Shown here piece by piece: positions 46,740 through 59,409 of a DNA stretch of 64,000 bases. Location: NCBI GenBank assembly GCA_944990035.1, contig CALYLX010000101.1:62001-126000 (forward strand), read 5' to 3'. The notes under the pieces are model-generated. The model searched no databases, had not been told where the DNA came from, and saw only the letters and a program-made list of their open reading frames with translations. The first letter of the stretch is position 1; each line of letters begins with the position of its first letter. This DNA is from Clitopilus passeckerianus (Eukaryota; Basidiomycota; Agaricomycetes; Agaricales; Entolomataceae). The position numbers were made by a program, and so were the translations under genes.

Positions 46740-48090
46740 GGGAGTTGGACGTCAACTTGAGGAATGTGCGTTCTAAGATTGGTGCTCGGCTAGGAACGAT
46801 GATGCAGCGCGTCGGCGGGCTTGTTTGCCTCTGTTAGGTTCAGAGTCCGCCGGGCCGCCTTGTCTGCGAAATTCGTAAATTGGGCAAGCAATTGTGGACC
46901 ATGAGCTCACAAAGGAAAAGAAAAGGTTTTCTATTCTATAAAACTAGGCGACAACCATGCAATGTAGGCGTGAAATTAGATTGGTCTAAATATAGAGAAG
47001 ACGTCTGGTCAGAGTCCAAGATCGGCTGTAAACACAAAGGGGTGACTGCATGAATGCAACTCATGCCGGAACTGCCATTCACTTTTAGGATAAAGTAGTA
47101 TTACTCAAGCGCTTGCTCGATTGAATGGCGTAAATTTGACTCACCGTCGAGCATGGAATCTATCGGAGATACTACGTCCTGGGCGATTCCAGTAGCAAAG
47201 CGCAGATGGCCTCAGGCTGTCTGGTCGAGGTAATCGCCCACCCCCGGGCCACCCTAATATACCAGAATATTTCCATTGAAGCCGCCGCTACACTGTTGCT
47301 GAAGCTTTCCGTTGGCCGAGATCAGAATCAAGTTTTCCCTTTCAGACGTCCGACTGACCAGAGAAGTGACATCGGTGATAGCGCACAAAGTGGTAGGGCA
47401 TACAAGGAAACGGATGGAGAATATACCCTTCCAGAGCATCGTACGCCGAAAAGGCTGAAGAAAATAATGCAAATTATGAGGGCATAGCTAGCGTTCCCTC
47501 ATGAGCCGTGGATGTAGAGAGTTTACACAGTTCGGAAGTGTATAATCGGCTGTACCTTCTCATGGGGTGGTGTAAAAGGCCCACAGCCAAGTTAGAGCGA
47601 TATATTGCCAACCAGCCGCAATATTGTTGAACGTTAACATTCGGGTTTTCGGAAATGCCGGATTCCGTGTGCAAATGAGGTTTACGACATTCGCCATGTG
47701 AAAACGAGTTGATTGGCCTACTGGACAAGTTGTAGCTTAAAAGCTTCCAGTAGGCCTTGGACGTATGTCGCCGTTACCAATTTCTGGTAACCGACGCAAC
47801 TCCCTGTGATCTCCACTTCACTTTGATCATGCTCCTCCGTGTCGCTAGACTTTTGCTGAGGTCGTTTCAGGTTCCATCGCAGGAACCGGGGTGCATCCCA
47901 ACTCAAAGCAAACTCTGCACGTACCAGTGAATTGTGTACTCGGGATATTCTTGTTGCCGTTCCCCTCCCCATGATTTGTGCCTCTGCTCCAACCCTTTTG
48001 GCCGAGGCACCTCCACATTAACGTATCAATCTACTTCAACGTTCAAGGAGAGACAACTCTCCTCCTGGCGAAATTTAATTACCATGTATC
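46740..48090. other. Intergenic, divergent
   Basis: About 1.35 kb between the mitochondrial-type gene (-) and the PI-PLC-like gene (+). Short frames at 47206-47487 (+) and 47474-47972 (-) have no domains. Nothing else was recognised. Confidence 0.4.
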
Positions 48091-49505
48091 ATGGGTCAAG
48101 GCGGTCAAGTTATCTTAGTGAACGGCACCCCTTACGCTTGGGATCTCATTGACAGTCAACACACTCGTATGGAATGGGAGTTCAAACGCGATGCATCCAC
48201 TGTCGAGCCCCGTAAGCTACTCCCACTTGTTCAGCACTACCTTCTTCTCACATACATCAAGGCTCTGCACGTTCCGTATATGCTGAGGTGGAGAGCACGA
48301 TTTGGCGGACTTCCGGACGTGCGACCTATCATCTACGCGGTACCTCCCACAAATTTGAGATACACGCCAATGGATACGAAGTATGGGCCAACTTCACCGA
48401 CATCGAAACTCACAATGCTTCCTTGGGAAGCAGCCAATTGCTAGGTCGTGTGTCAGACTGGCCCTCTTACTTCGTCCTCTCCGGGACCCCAGGAAACTTC
48501 AGCTCTGTGGGCGATGTCCGGAACTGGATGCAGAAGAAGTTGCCCCAGCTTGAGCAGCATAGTTTGGGCCAAATCTGCCTCGCGTCTTCACACGACTCTG
48601 GGATGAGTGAGGTGTCCTGGATAACGACGCTCGCCGGGCGTGGTTCAGTCATCACTCAAGTCAAAAGCATTGAGGAGCAGCTGCACCTCGGTGTGCGATA
48701 CTTCGACATCCGACCCCATCTCTTCGAGGGGAAGTGGGTCTGTGGACACTATTCATTTATTGGTAGCGAACATATCAATTCATGGCAAGGAGGGAATGGA
48801 GCCAGTATCGAAAGCATCGTCGCCGCCATCAACCGGTTCACTGACACATCGAAGGAGCTCATCGTCATCACCCTTCACGAGGTCAGAAGCATCATTAACC
48901 GCCCGGGCGAGAAATTCAGAAGGGGGGACTTCCGCGATCTGCATCTCCCTGAATGGCGGGGTCTCCTCGATCTCCTCACCACCATCCGTGATCTCTGGAC
49001 TCCCCAGCCTTCGCATGGCCCGCTTGAAAATATCAAGCTTACCCAGATCCCCTTGCAGGATTTCATTGGCGGCTCCAAGGCGGACGTTCTCATTATCGCC
49101 AATCCCCCTGCTGAGATACCCCAGTACAAAGGGTGTTTCCGGTCATCTTCGTGGGGATGGGACTCCACTCCATGGGGCGGGCCTGGATCAGAGAGGCTCC
49201 AGTCATTCCTTGACGCCAAACGCAACAACCCAGGGACGCCTTACTCATACTCCGGGTGCCACACTCAGAACGACGATGAAGCAATTCGAAGCAGCCTTGG
49301 CTTCCCTTCGTACTCGGTGGTGCAGTTGTCCAAGGGGCAGGAGGATAGGGCATTTCGGGACTTGCTACCAGCTTGTTCGAAGGAAGTCATCCCGAACGCG
49401 GTTTCCTTCGACGCTATCCAGAGCAGTGATATGACGGCGCTGGCCATGGTATTCACTGACTTAGCAATAGAGGAAGCCAGAGTAGCCCTTTCTGACCCTG
49501 TCTAA
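48091..49505 (+). CDS. PI-PLC X-domain-like protein
   Basis: Two exons (48091-48211, 48262-49505) give 454 residues. The intron uses the first acceptor (AAG at 48259-48261); the next one would break frame. The N-terminal part (MGQGGQVILVNGTPYAWDLI ... YHLRGTSHKFEIHANGYEVW) resembles small beta-sandwich domains of secreted fungal proteins but lacks a signal peptide. From about residue 165 the X-domain is clear: the first His in CLASSHDSGMSEV, the substrate-binding RYFDIRPHLFEG, the second His in WVCGHYSF, and ELIVITLHEVRSI. These are the two-His layout of bacterial-type PI-PLCs (cyclising phosphodiesterases); a metal or other substrate class cannot be excluded. No Y-domain, PH or C2 is present, so it is not a eukaryotic signalling PLC. 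Confidence 0.85.
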
Positions 49506-49722
49506 CGTGGTTCAGATCCTCAGCTCTCCTCAGAAGCATTTTCGTGATATTTTGTCCGCGTTATTTCCAATTAGAAGTATGGGACCGTAACTTTTGGCTA
49601 TTTAGTACAGGTTATCTACGCGTCTCGTATGTTTTTGGGGACAATATGATCTACTAGAGGACATAGAAAATTGGAACCGGCCCACCGTGTACTCTGTAAT
49701 ATAGTGCTTTGATAAACAAGGA

Positions 49723-51341
49723 CTACGAGCCGCCAGAATCCATTGGGCCGTACCCCAAAGCTTTCAAAAATACCTCCGGCATATCCCAATGCATGAAATG
49801 GTTCCCACCACGAACTCTGACCCATTTTGTCTTTCTTGGCTTCGGCCTCGGGTTCTCCTTCGGCCTTTCCTCGTTCTCAGTCGAAGCAGCCGATACGACC
49901 GCCTCCCGCCACCTTCGCTCGTCCTCCACGGCATTCCACGCACACACCCCAGCCGTACGGGTGCCGGAGATGTATGTTATTGGCACGGTTGGGAATAAGG
50001 TCCCCGGCGGTGGGAGGTCGGCTGGTTGTGCTTCGCCACTTTGATTTTCTGAGGAGAGGGCTGAGGAAGATAGATGAGTTTTGGAAGGTGGCTGGACACC
50101 AAATACGGCATCCGACAGCTCTCTCCTCAGGCGGTCGCGTGCGGGGAAGTCAGACCTAGAACGCGAATCGAGTAAATAGTTGCAAGTACGTTTCTGAGAT
50201 TGAGCTGCGGTGAGAGAAGGACTTACACCTTAGGAACCTCGACTCTTGCAGCTGCTTCCCAATCCAACAACCTCCCAGATTCGAGAGTGGTATCGTCCTC
50301 CCTCATATCGGTGCCCACGCCCATAGCATCAAGAGACGTTGTTTCATAACCCTTGGACCAATCGAACTCTTCGATAGTATACCGTCTCCGGATCTGCTCC
50401 TTTCCTTCCTCCAGTACCTCCACCACGCCGTCCTCAGCATCATCCGTATCCTCCCCTTCCGAAAGCCCGGAGTAGTAAGGATGACGATGATATCCTCCAA
50501 TCCACCTCCCAAAATCCAACATGATCTCTTCCTTCGTGCGTTTTTCTACGTCTTCCCCGTTCGGACCTGAGCCAGGGTGAGAGGGTGTGTACGGGAAGTA
50601 GACCTCTTCTTCATTGACGGGGAGAAGAGCGAGGGAGGGAGCGGGTGCCCAGAGACCGGTTCTATCCAAGATTAGAAAGTGCTGACAAGAAGAAAGATAA
50701 AGTGGAGCATACCATACAACACGAATTCGCGAATGTAGTCTTTGAGAAAGGCGTACATCTCCTCTCCAATCCAATCTTGACAGTAAAACAAGGGAAGAGT
50801 AGTGATTACACCCATGGACCAAGCTAGGATCACCACCCCGCCTTCCCCTTTCGTTTCGTCCTTATCATCTCTGCTAACATCCTGCGCGTTGACTTTTGGA
50901 ATCGCCTTCTCTTCGATGACAACCCTCAAGAACTGGCTAAGCCATTCTGCATTTGCGCGAGCACTAAAAGGATCCCCAGTGTTGTACGCTGTAAGCTCGG
51001 ATGGGGAAAGGAGTGAGGAGGGAGCGTAGTCTGGTCTGTTTGGGATGATGAGGCGAAGAGCCGGGGACGAAGCGGAGCTGAATGGAAGGAGAGAATAGAA
51101 TGTACCTGTGTACGTAACCAAAAGGATAAAAATTAGGTTGCTTGTTACTCGACGGAGCGAGATAGGGCAGAGAAGAAAACGCACGTCCTGTAAACCCAGT
51201 TCCGTGTATGATCACGAGCGTGGTATAGGATATTTTCGGTGGTACACGAGGCGCACCGCTGTCCACGTAGAAGATAGATTTGCCACATGGGAGGTAAACG
51301 AAGTGGGAGGTGGACTTGGTTTGCGGTTCTGTGCTGGTCAT
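49723..51341 (-). CDS. Alpha/beta hydrolase
   Basis: Four exons (51185-51341, 50718-51105, 50227-50661, 49723-50155) give 470 residues. The fold signs are TTLVIIHGTGFTGR (oxyanion-side HG loop), RLIIPNRPDYAPS, the nucleophile elbow VVILAWSMG (Ser in the WSMG tetrad) and the C-terminal His in VRGGNHFMHWDMPEVFL. The acid residue is probably in the PITYISGTRTAG strand-loop. A long insert between elbow and His (EEEVYFPYTPSH ... TDDAEDGVVEVLEEG) is acidic and forms a lid or cap. Donor choice at 50718 (GTATGG rather than the overlapping GTATGC) is needed to keep frame. The start at 51341 gives MTSTEPQTKSTS; no signal peptide. Substrate is unknown. Confidence 0.83.
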
Positions 51342-52030
51342 GATATGGTACGAGCGAAGGCGGATGAGACGATCTGAGTACAAGCTGGAAAGCTCAAAGC
51401 TTCATTAATTATCCTCTCGGTTCGCGACACCCTCGTGACAGATTGCAATATCATCTGCAATGTCATATGGTATTGTGAACTGAGTGCTGCTGGGCGAGAG
51501 CCCTTGAGGGTACGCTGGATAGGTGACATGTTTCATCTAGGTTCTGCTTTCATTCAAGGCAGCTCTTGGATTTGTCTCTCTTTCATGGTGGTCCTAATGT
51601 CTGCCCAAAGATTGGTATTCCTCGATTTCGAGCAAATCCAGAGCAAACCTCAGAGGGAGGAACGGGAAGACAGAGAAACTCCGAGGATTCTCCCGCTGCA
51701 TTCCAATTCCGAACGGACCCGTGGCACGGTGGCGACAGGGCGGAAACTGGCTTGGAGATAGGTACACATCTTTCTTCATTCGAAATTGTGGGTTTTCCTT
51801 ACTTTCGTGGTGTGTTTGCCACCGTTCTAAAAGCATTGTTGAATTGAAAATGACGCCTGAATAACCGAGGGGTAGTATAATAGAATGACGACCGAAGTCG
51901 GAAGCTTGATCTCGAAATTTACCCCAAAGTGTCCACTTGAGTGTCCATGAATAATAGAAATGTAATACACTCGAGAAATGCCCTGACCTGTAGAATAATG
52001 AAGTAATGAAATACAATAACGCCTGAAGTA
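51342..52030. other. Intergenic
   Basis: This is the promoter of the hydrolase gene and the 3' flank of the NACHT-ankyrin gene. Nothing was recognised. Confidence 0.4.
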
Positions 52031-55000
52031 TTAGTGCTTTACGTCTGTCGAGATAGTATCTGACACGGGAGCTTCACCCCCAGTACTCGACGGCAACTCG
52101 ACAGCCCCAGTAGCTTCCAACAGATCAACGACTCGCTTGAAACTGCCCCCATGGTTCTCAAGGCCTTGCTTCGCGTAATACAGTGGAGTCTTTCCCTCGT
52201 TATCCGCCAGATTTACATCCACCCCTTGTGCAAGAATGATTTGGATCGTGCTCATGAGAGACGATTGGTTTCCATCCCACCAGCCAGCCCCACTGCTGGC
52301 CCAAGAAAGGGCGCTACGCCCCTGGTCATCTTGTGTATGCACTTGAACACCTCCGTGTTCGATAAGGAGCTTGGCAATGGACTCCGCACCGTGCTCGGCG
52401 GCATGTGAAAAGGGGGTTCGGCCACGGAGGTCCTTCGAATCCACTTCAACGCCACCGTGGTCGAGGATGAACCTAACCATCGACTCTTGGCCCCAAGTAG
52501 CTGCAAGAGAAAGGGTATTACGACCATTATTATCCTTCGAGTCCACCTCGACGCCCCCGTGCTCAAGGAGGAGCTTCGCGGTCTCCTCGCGACCGAAACA
52601 AACGGCGTTGGTGAAAGGAGTACGACCCAGGCTATCCTTGGAGTTCACGTCGACGCCTCCATGCTCGAGGATGACCTTGACGGTCGACGTCCCACCCATT
52701 TGAGCCGCGTAAGAAAGGGGCGTCTGGCCAACGTTATCCTTCGAGTCGACCTCGATGCCTCCATGCTGAAGAAGCAGTCGGATAACTGACTCCCTGCCAA
52801 ACTGGGCCGCATGTGAGAAGGGAGTCTGTCCGTTGTCATCCCTTGAATCAACCTCGACGCCTCTGTGCTCAAGGAGGAGCTGCATAGTTAGGTCATTGCA
52901 GGCCTTACTAGCCGCATGTGACAGGGGAGTACGGCCGCAGTTGTCCTTTGAGTTAATATGGACATTGCCACGCGCAAGGAACAGCTTGATTGTCGACTCT
53001 GCGCCCCAAGCAGCTGCGTATGAGAAGGGAGTTCGTCCATGCTCATCCTTGGAGTCTATATTGACGCCTGCCTCTTCAAGGAGCTTTACGACGGAGTCTG
53101 CACCGCCCTGGGCTGCATATGAAATGGGGTTCTGGCCAAATTTATCCTTGGAATCCATCTCGACTTGTCCATGATCAAAGAGAAGCCTGATGATCGGCTC
53201 CTGGTTTCTCTGAGCGGCATATGACAAAGGCGTCCGGCCATAGTTGTCCTTTGAGTCTGCGTCAACGCTTGTTCTGATAAGGAGTCTTGCGACAGACTCC
53301 GCGCCATGCTCGGCAGCATACGAGAGGGGAGTACGTCCCCAGTCATCCTTCGAGTCCGCCTCTATGCCCCCATGCTGAAGGAGGAGCTTGCAAGTTGACT
53401 CTCGGTCTCCTTGGGCCGCATGTGATAAGGGTGTACGGCCGTCCTCATCCTTCGAGTCCACCTCAACCTTTCCATCCTCAAGCAGGAGCTTCATGATCGA
53501 CAACTTGCCCGACATAGCCGCATACGAGAAGGGAGTACGGCCATGACTGTCCCTGGAGTCTGCCGTGACCCCAAGCTCAAGGAGAATTTGGACAATTGCC
53601 TCCTCGTCGGTTTCCGCTAAGTAGGGCTCGGTTGTTGGAAAAAAGTAATACAGTCCCATCATTGACTGCACGCCATTCTGAGCTATGTGTGAAAGGGGTG
53701 TTCGGCCGTTGTTATCCTTTGAATCTACCTCAAGTCCTCCATGCCCAACAAGGAGCATGGTGTTCGACTTCTTTCCAGCACCTACGGCATACGAAAATGG
53801 AGTCCGACCGACATTGTCTTTCATATCCACCTCGACACCGCCATGCTGAAGGAGAAACTTGATAGCTTGTTCTGGACCATGCTCAGCCGCGTATGAAAGG
53901 GGAGTCCGGCCATGGTTGTCTTTGTGGTTGAAATCAACGCCTGGATGCGTAAGCAGGAGCTTGAGGACGGCTTCAGTGTCCTGAACCGTACGCCAAATCG
54001 AAGAACTCGCATGTGAAAAGGGTGAACGACCGTTATGATCCTTTGAACCAATGTCGGTGCCCCCATGTCGAAGGAAGATGCTGACGATCGACTCTGAACC
54101 TCGTTCGGCCGCGTATGAAAAAGGCGTCCGGCCATAGTTGTCCATTGAATCCACGTCAACGCCCGGATCCTCTAGAAGCTGCTTTATGACTGACTCCGAA
54201 CTATATTCGGCTGCAAATGACAGGGGGCTCCGGCCGTTGTTGTCCTTGGAGTCCGCTTCAGCTGCTCGACGCTCGAGGAGGAGCCTGACGATAGAGTCCT
54301 GGCCCCTCTCAGCCGCATATGAAAAGGGTGTTCTGCCACTTTCGTCCTTTGAGTCCACCTGGATGCCTCCATGATCAAGGAGGAGCCTGATGATAGGCTG
54401 GTGTCCCATCTCAGCCGCATAAGAAAAGGGCGTCCGACCGTTGTTGGCCTTTGAGTCTACCTCAACGTCTCCATGCTCAAGTAGGACATTGAAGGTGGGA
54501 TCGTTACCATATTGAGCCACGTATGAGAAGGCGGTTCGGCCGTTGTTGTCCTTTGAATCCACCTCCACGCCACCTTGTTCAAGAAGAATGGTAACAATTG
54601 AGTGGTTGCCAGACCAAGCTGCATGGGAAAGGGGCGTCCGGCCATCTTCATCCTTGGAGTCAATTTGGATGCCATCACAACTCAGTAAGAGTTCAATGAT
54701 TGACCCTGAGCCGCACTGAGCTGCGTACGCGAAGGGAGTCATCCCTCTGTCATCCCTGGAGTTCACCTCGACGTTGCCATGGTCGATGAGGAGTTTTGCA
54801 ATGGATTCGTGACCGTAGGTAGCAGCATAGGTCAAAGGTGTCCGGCCATAAAGGTCGCGCAGCTTTCCCTGGGTTATGTGCTTCTCTTTCCATCGAGGTA
54901 TAGTGGATGGCTTGGAGATGCCGCTGCAGTCATCATTCTGGCTTGACTTGGACCATTGAAGTATCTCAATCAACGTGTTCGTCCGTCCGGCAATGGCTGC

Positions 55001-57999
55001 TATGTGCATGGCGGTAGTCTGTGTCGTTGCGCAGGGGGGATTACTCGCTCGATGTAAGAATGTGGATAATGCGTGGGTTTGCTCATGATAGGCGGCCAGG
55101 AATATACCGGGAAGGTCGTGTTCCATGCTCACATGGTACCATTGCTTCAGTACGTAGTTACAACTGAGGAGGATAGACCTTTCATCCCCAGACAGGAATT
55201 CGAGTACCTCCTGGTCAAGTGGCTCATGGTGTGCGTTTGCATGGTAACCCCAATCCAATGCGGCGTAGTCGTAGAAAGGAAGATGGACCTGTTGCTGGAT
55301 CTGTTGCTTATAGGGTGAAAGAAGTTGGTGCCAGTCAAAGTCCGCAGGGAGAATGTGGTTTCCTGTGATTCTGAGATATTCGATGCAAGTTGAGAACATG
55401 GCTTTATGAGCATCAGGGAAGTATCTCGACAGGAAGTTGCCGAAGAACTCTTGTGTGGTGAAGTCTAGAAATATCTTTATCAAGCTTGCCACCGGATCCA
55501 ATGAAACTACTCACGAACAAATCGGACAAGCCTCTCATCACCAGACGGACGATGCCATTCCGCGTCTTGCACTACAATAAGTCCTGCGCAAAGACTGGTG
55601 ATTGTCGATAGCGGAGTGATGTATTTATCTATGCCTTTCTTGCCATGTTTTATGGCTAGCGCATGTTGCAGTGCCCCAACCGAAAGAGGCCGAGAGGCAT
55701 AAGCCACCCACATCAACGCTTTTAGAGCGAGTTCCCTTCGACTGTCAGGATAGTTCCTGATCAGCTCCATAACACGAACATAGGTTTCATCAATTTCGTG
55801 GGGCAGATGGTCAAGGGCATCTTCAAGATCTCCGAGATTCAGTTGTTCAGCCAGTAAATTCATGCCAAGTTCGGCAACGAGAAACCTGAATTTAGGGCGT
55901 CAGACAGTGAAAAGACAGGGAAAGAGACGGTCACGTACCGCCCCTTTGCAGCTTCGATTACTTTTTCGATGATGTGTACCGAGAATGCTTCCAACACCTC
56001 AAAATCCAGTCTGGATTTTAGAGATGTAACTCTTTCCGCTAGATACATGCGCATATCAGCATCATCCGCAATGATTTCCTCTCTGCTAGCCCCAAGCTCC
56101 TCGAAAGTTGCCGCCATCTCCCCAAGAACACGCGAAGTTATGAGGAGCTTCACATTTTCTCCGAGTGACAGGATGACTTTGATCACTTCGCGAACCTCCC
56201 TGTCGCTGTAGTGCTCAGCAAATTCGTCCAGGGCATCAAGCACTAAGAAGCAGGTATGAAACTCATGAAAGGTGGTCGATAGAATGGATCGAAGCTCTGT
56301 TTCTGTGGGTCGTGACCTCTGCTTCTCGTGCGAGTCGTAAAGGTTCTTAAAGGTTGATGAGTGATGTAGTTCGAATATCTGCCTGCAGAGGGCCTCGAGG
56401 ATGGCTAGTTTGCTTTGCTGACTTCGGAGCTTGTAATTGAAGTAGATGACGCCCACAAACACTTGCGATTCGTCGAAGGTACGTAGGTGATCTACAATAA
56501 GAGATCTGAAGAGGCGGCTTGTTAGGGATCAAAATATAGTATGGAGGCCAAAACTTACGCCATGACGGTCTTCCCGACACCAGCTGTTGATTGATAAATC
56601 AGATATTTGCGTTGGGGGCTGGACAAGAACGTACGTATGCCGGGACACCACAGGATTCTACGGTGCTGTGTTGAACACCATTCACCATATGTCTCCGATT
56701 GAAGTAACCACCCGCCAGTGTTCTTTGATCTTTTCTTGGCAATTTCGTTGTGGGTAGCTCGGTAGTCAATGGAAATGAACCATTCAGCTGTCCTACGGGA
56801 ATCGTCGTCTGCACCCTGTGAGCTGTATGAGGAGGGTAATATGGACCGGTACTCACTAGAATCTGGAATCGACTAGGTGTCAATCTAATCAAAATCAATG
56901 GTAGAAGTTCACATACAAGTAATACGCCATAGATCTCCCGCCACATTGTAGACGCTTCCGGAGGCGTTAACGAACTTTCCACCGTAGATGTTGACATCCT
57001 CGCCTCTTTGCGACACCTCATTGCCTGCCCTATGTTCAATGCGAGTGCTTTTGCTTGCCTCGTTTCTGTCATATTCTTCATCGTTCATATCTTGTACAAG
57101 TCCACGCGGGTCTGTTTGAACTGCTAACGGTGCCTTGATTAGGGATAGAAATGTGGCTGAATAGCCATGGTAAATAAGAGGCGCGAGCATTTGTCGAGAC
57201 TGAAGTAGACGTACCATTACTCCGTAGGAGTTCAAATGAATCTTTTCTCCAACCTTCGAGAAGAAGCTCCCGCACGTCGTCCTGACTTTGAAGGCAGGCG
57301 GAACAGGCATCATAGGAAACGTGCCTGAAGTCCAACAGTAAGCTTCTGAACACAACAAGTTCCATAGCCTCTTTCACAGCAGAGCGCTGTTCCTTGTACG
57401 ACTCCCATGGGTATTCTTCTAGGATGCGCCGATCCCCGCTATGCTCATTGGAGCCTAAACGATCAGATGAGGAAATATCATTGGTGGCTTGGGCCGAATG
57501 TTTCGTAGGTTTTGCGCCTGAGTTAAGAGTTTCATCAACCAAAATCTTCCTTCCACCGTCTGAGCGCCATTTGTCCCCGAATCTCCAGAAGATGCACCCT
57601 AGCAGTATCACCGCTCCAGCTAGCAGCAAATACAACATATTTGAATTTTGAGGCGCTTTGGGATGAGTTAAGTGAGAGATCGTCAGTGCAGAGAGACATA
57701 CACATACCAGGCCGAAGTTGAGGGCGAGTGGGAAGGTCCAAGCTATCACTGTACCACCGCCATGCGATAGAACCCAGGGTTTGGGCGCTTGGTTTCGACA
57801 ACAGCTGTGCACAGTGCAGAGCACACGCGTCTGTCATCGGTTCTGTCGACGTCTGTACAACCGACATGCGGGTGATCCTGTAGTCAACAAAGTATCCCAT
57901 GGCCTTCGACGCAGATTTGGAAAACACTTTTCCATTTGGTCCAACACTCCGTTGAGGTAGCTTGCTGCTCGTGAAAGTATTGCTCATCCTCATTCTCAT
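52031..57999 (-). CDS. Membrane-anchored NACHT-ankyrin (NLR-like) receptor
   Basis: Eight exons (57708-57999, 57215-57655, 56917-57120, 56635-56862, 56559-56583, 55939-56505, 55515-55885, 52031-55464) sum exactly to 1853 residues. Residues 1-97 are polar; a single hydrophobic helix follows at about 104-122 (MLYLLLAGAVILLGCIFW). Before the NTPase comes the block WFISIDYRATHNEIAKKR and WLLQSETYGEWC, then ILWCPGIPGVGKTVMAS (Walker A, about 390-396) and FLVLDALDE (Walker B, about 482-490), typical of fungal NACHT proteins, followed by a winged-helix-like region (EIDETYVRVMELI ... ALMWVAYASRPLSVGALQHAL). From about residue 910 some 26 ankyrin units of about 33 residues run nearly to the end, most of the form VEVDSKDNNGRTPLSYAA. 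Such proteins act in non-self recognition and cell death in fungi; the effector output here is not visible. ATGs at 57993 and 57987 are alternatives. Confidence 0.93.
52100..54900 (-). repeat. Ankyrin-coding tandem repeat
   Basis: About 26 direct units of roughly 99-102 bp, each encoding an ankyrin motif with the shared core SKD..GRTP(L/F)S(H/Y)AA. Two units contain insertions (near 53610-53680 and 53950-54000). High between-unit similarity at DNA level suggests recent expansion or gene conversion. Confidence 0.85.
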
Positions 58000-59409
58000 T
58001 CAAAATTTCGTCACAGTTCCTTTTTGGTGGTATTTTTTATGAGGGAACCGATGTTTCCGTAAGCATTAACCATTGATTGAGGCCCATACTCTTCAAAAAG
58101 ACCAACCAGCAACAAACCGGAACGAAGAGCCGAAAAGAAAGGGATCTCCAAAATCGAATTTCCATTTAATGGATTACACCAAATTGACACCCAAAAATTA
58201 GCTTTAAATAAGGGACTCGATACAACTTCTGTAGGCTGCCCTCGTCTGTTCTATCCAAACCAGGCATCGCTTTGGGATAGGATTGGACAGGGCTCTGGCG
58301 CGTAGCCATGATGCCCTTGGTCGTATTGAAACCCACAATTGGCGTAATGGATTTGCTTCGATCTTGGTGCAACAGTGTAAATTTCGATTGGCACACCGGC
58401 GAGAGGGAGTAGAGTGATGATAGAGGGGTGAATGGGATGCTCATAATTGTGCATTCCAGTACTTGCCAGGGAGAATCAGCGCAAATAGATTTGGATAGTG
58501 CGGGAAAGCATGGTAATGCAGCGATGTGCAATTAAGAAGGGGAATATGAGGGTAGAGGAGGGGAATGTCCAAACCGGGATCATTAATTCTGCTCCGGCCT
58601 TCCAATTCCCTGGCATTTGCATCACAGCGAAGCGCCGCAATCGTTGATGATGGTTGGTACCATCAGCCTCGCATAGGCAAAGGCCAACGTTATCGGGCCC
58701 CCGAAGCTCAGGGCGTAGGGTGTCCGGGTTCCAAGGAGAATTCCATTCGAACCGGGAGCGCAACCTTGATGCGAAGGATGCAATGCGAGGCGTATGTGGC
58801 GGTGAGCGGTTTAAGGTTCAAGCTAGTGAGAAGTCTAGACCTGCAAGCGGCCAGGCCTTTTGTCTTATTCCCCCGTGTTGGTTTGGATGATCTTCGATAA
58901 TCGAAGTAGTGCCCAGTCAGAAACTGGTCACTTGTCCAGATCGCTACCACAGTAGTAGTACGATTCTATTGCAAAATGGGCCGTGGACTGGACATGAGGA
59001 TCATATCCTGATCAGCGATGGGCCCAAAGCAGTTACAATGGGCCTGTTCACCGCACATGTACACGATTTGAAGTGGTGGACGGGTGACTGAATAGACCAC
59101 CTGGAATTATGGTACCTGTCATGAAGAAAGGACCCCAGAATGAACTGCGCCGTCAGTGGGGAGCAGACGTGCTTGCACATGGACGACCGAAGGCCGCTTC
59201 CACAGGATGCCTTATAAAGGTGCCTGTTGAATACCGTATTCCTGTTCAGTGGGAGATGATTCGGACAAAACTGGAGTGGGAGGAAGAGTTTCGATATGCT
59301 CGGATGACCAGAGGGAACGCAGAGCGTAGATGGGTTTGCATACAAGTAAGAAAGCTGGGGTAGGGGATATGGGGATGTAAATTCGTCTGGGAAACTCGAC
59401 GGCTTGCAT
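58000..59409. other. Intergenic
   Basis: About 1.4 kb upstream of the NACHT-ankyrin gene. Frames on both strands overlap antisense and have no domains. No repeat or RNA gene was recognised. Confidence 0.4.

Noticed and set aside
47206..47487. 93-codon frame on +
   Set aside because: It is isolated, with no domain or conserved pattern.
52151..55318. Many plus-strand frames of 60-113 codons
   Set aside because: They are antisense to the ankyrin repeats and repeat with the same period.
58735..58760. TTCGAA-type sequence resembling a tRNA B-box
   Set aside because: No matching T-stem, anticodon arm or acceptor stem could be found around it.
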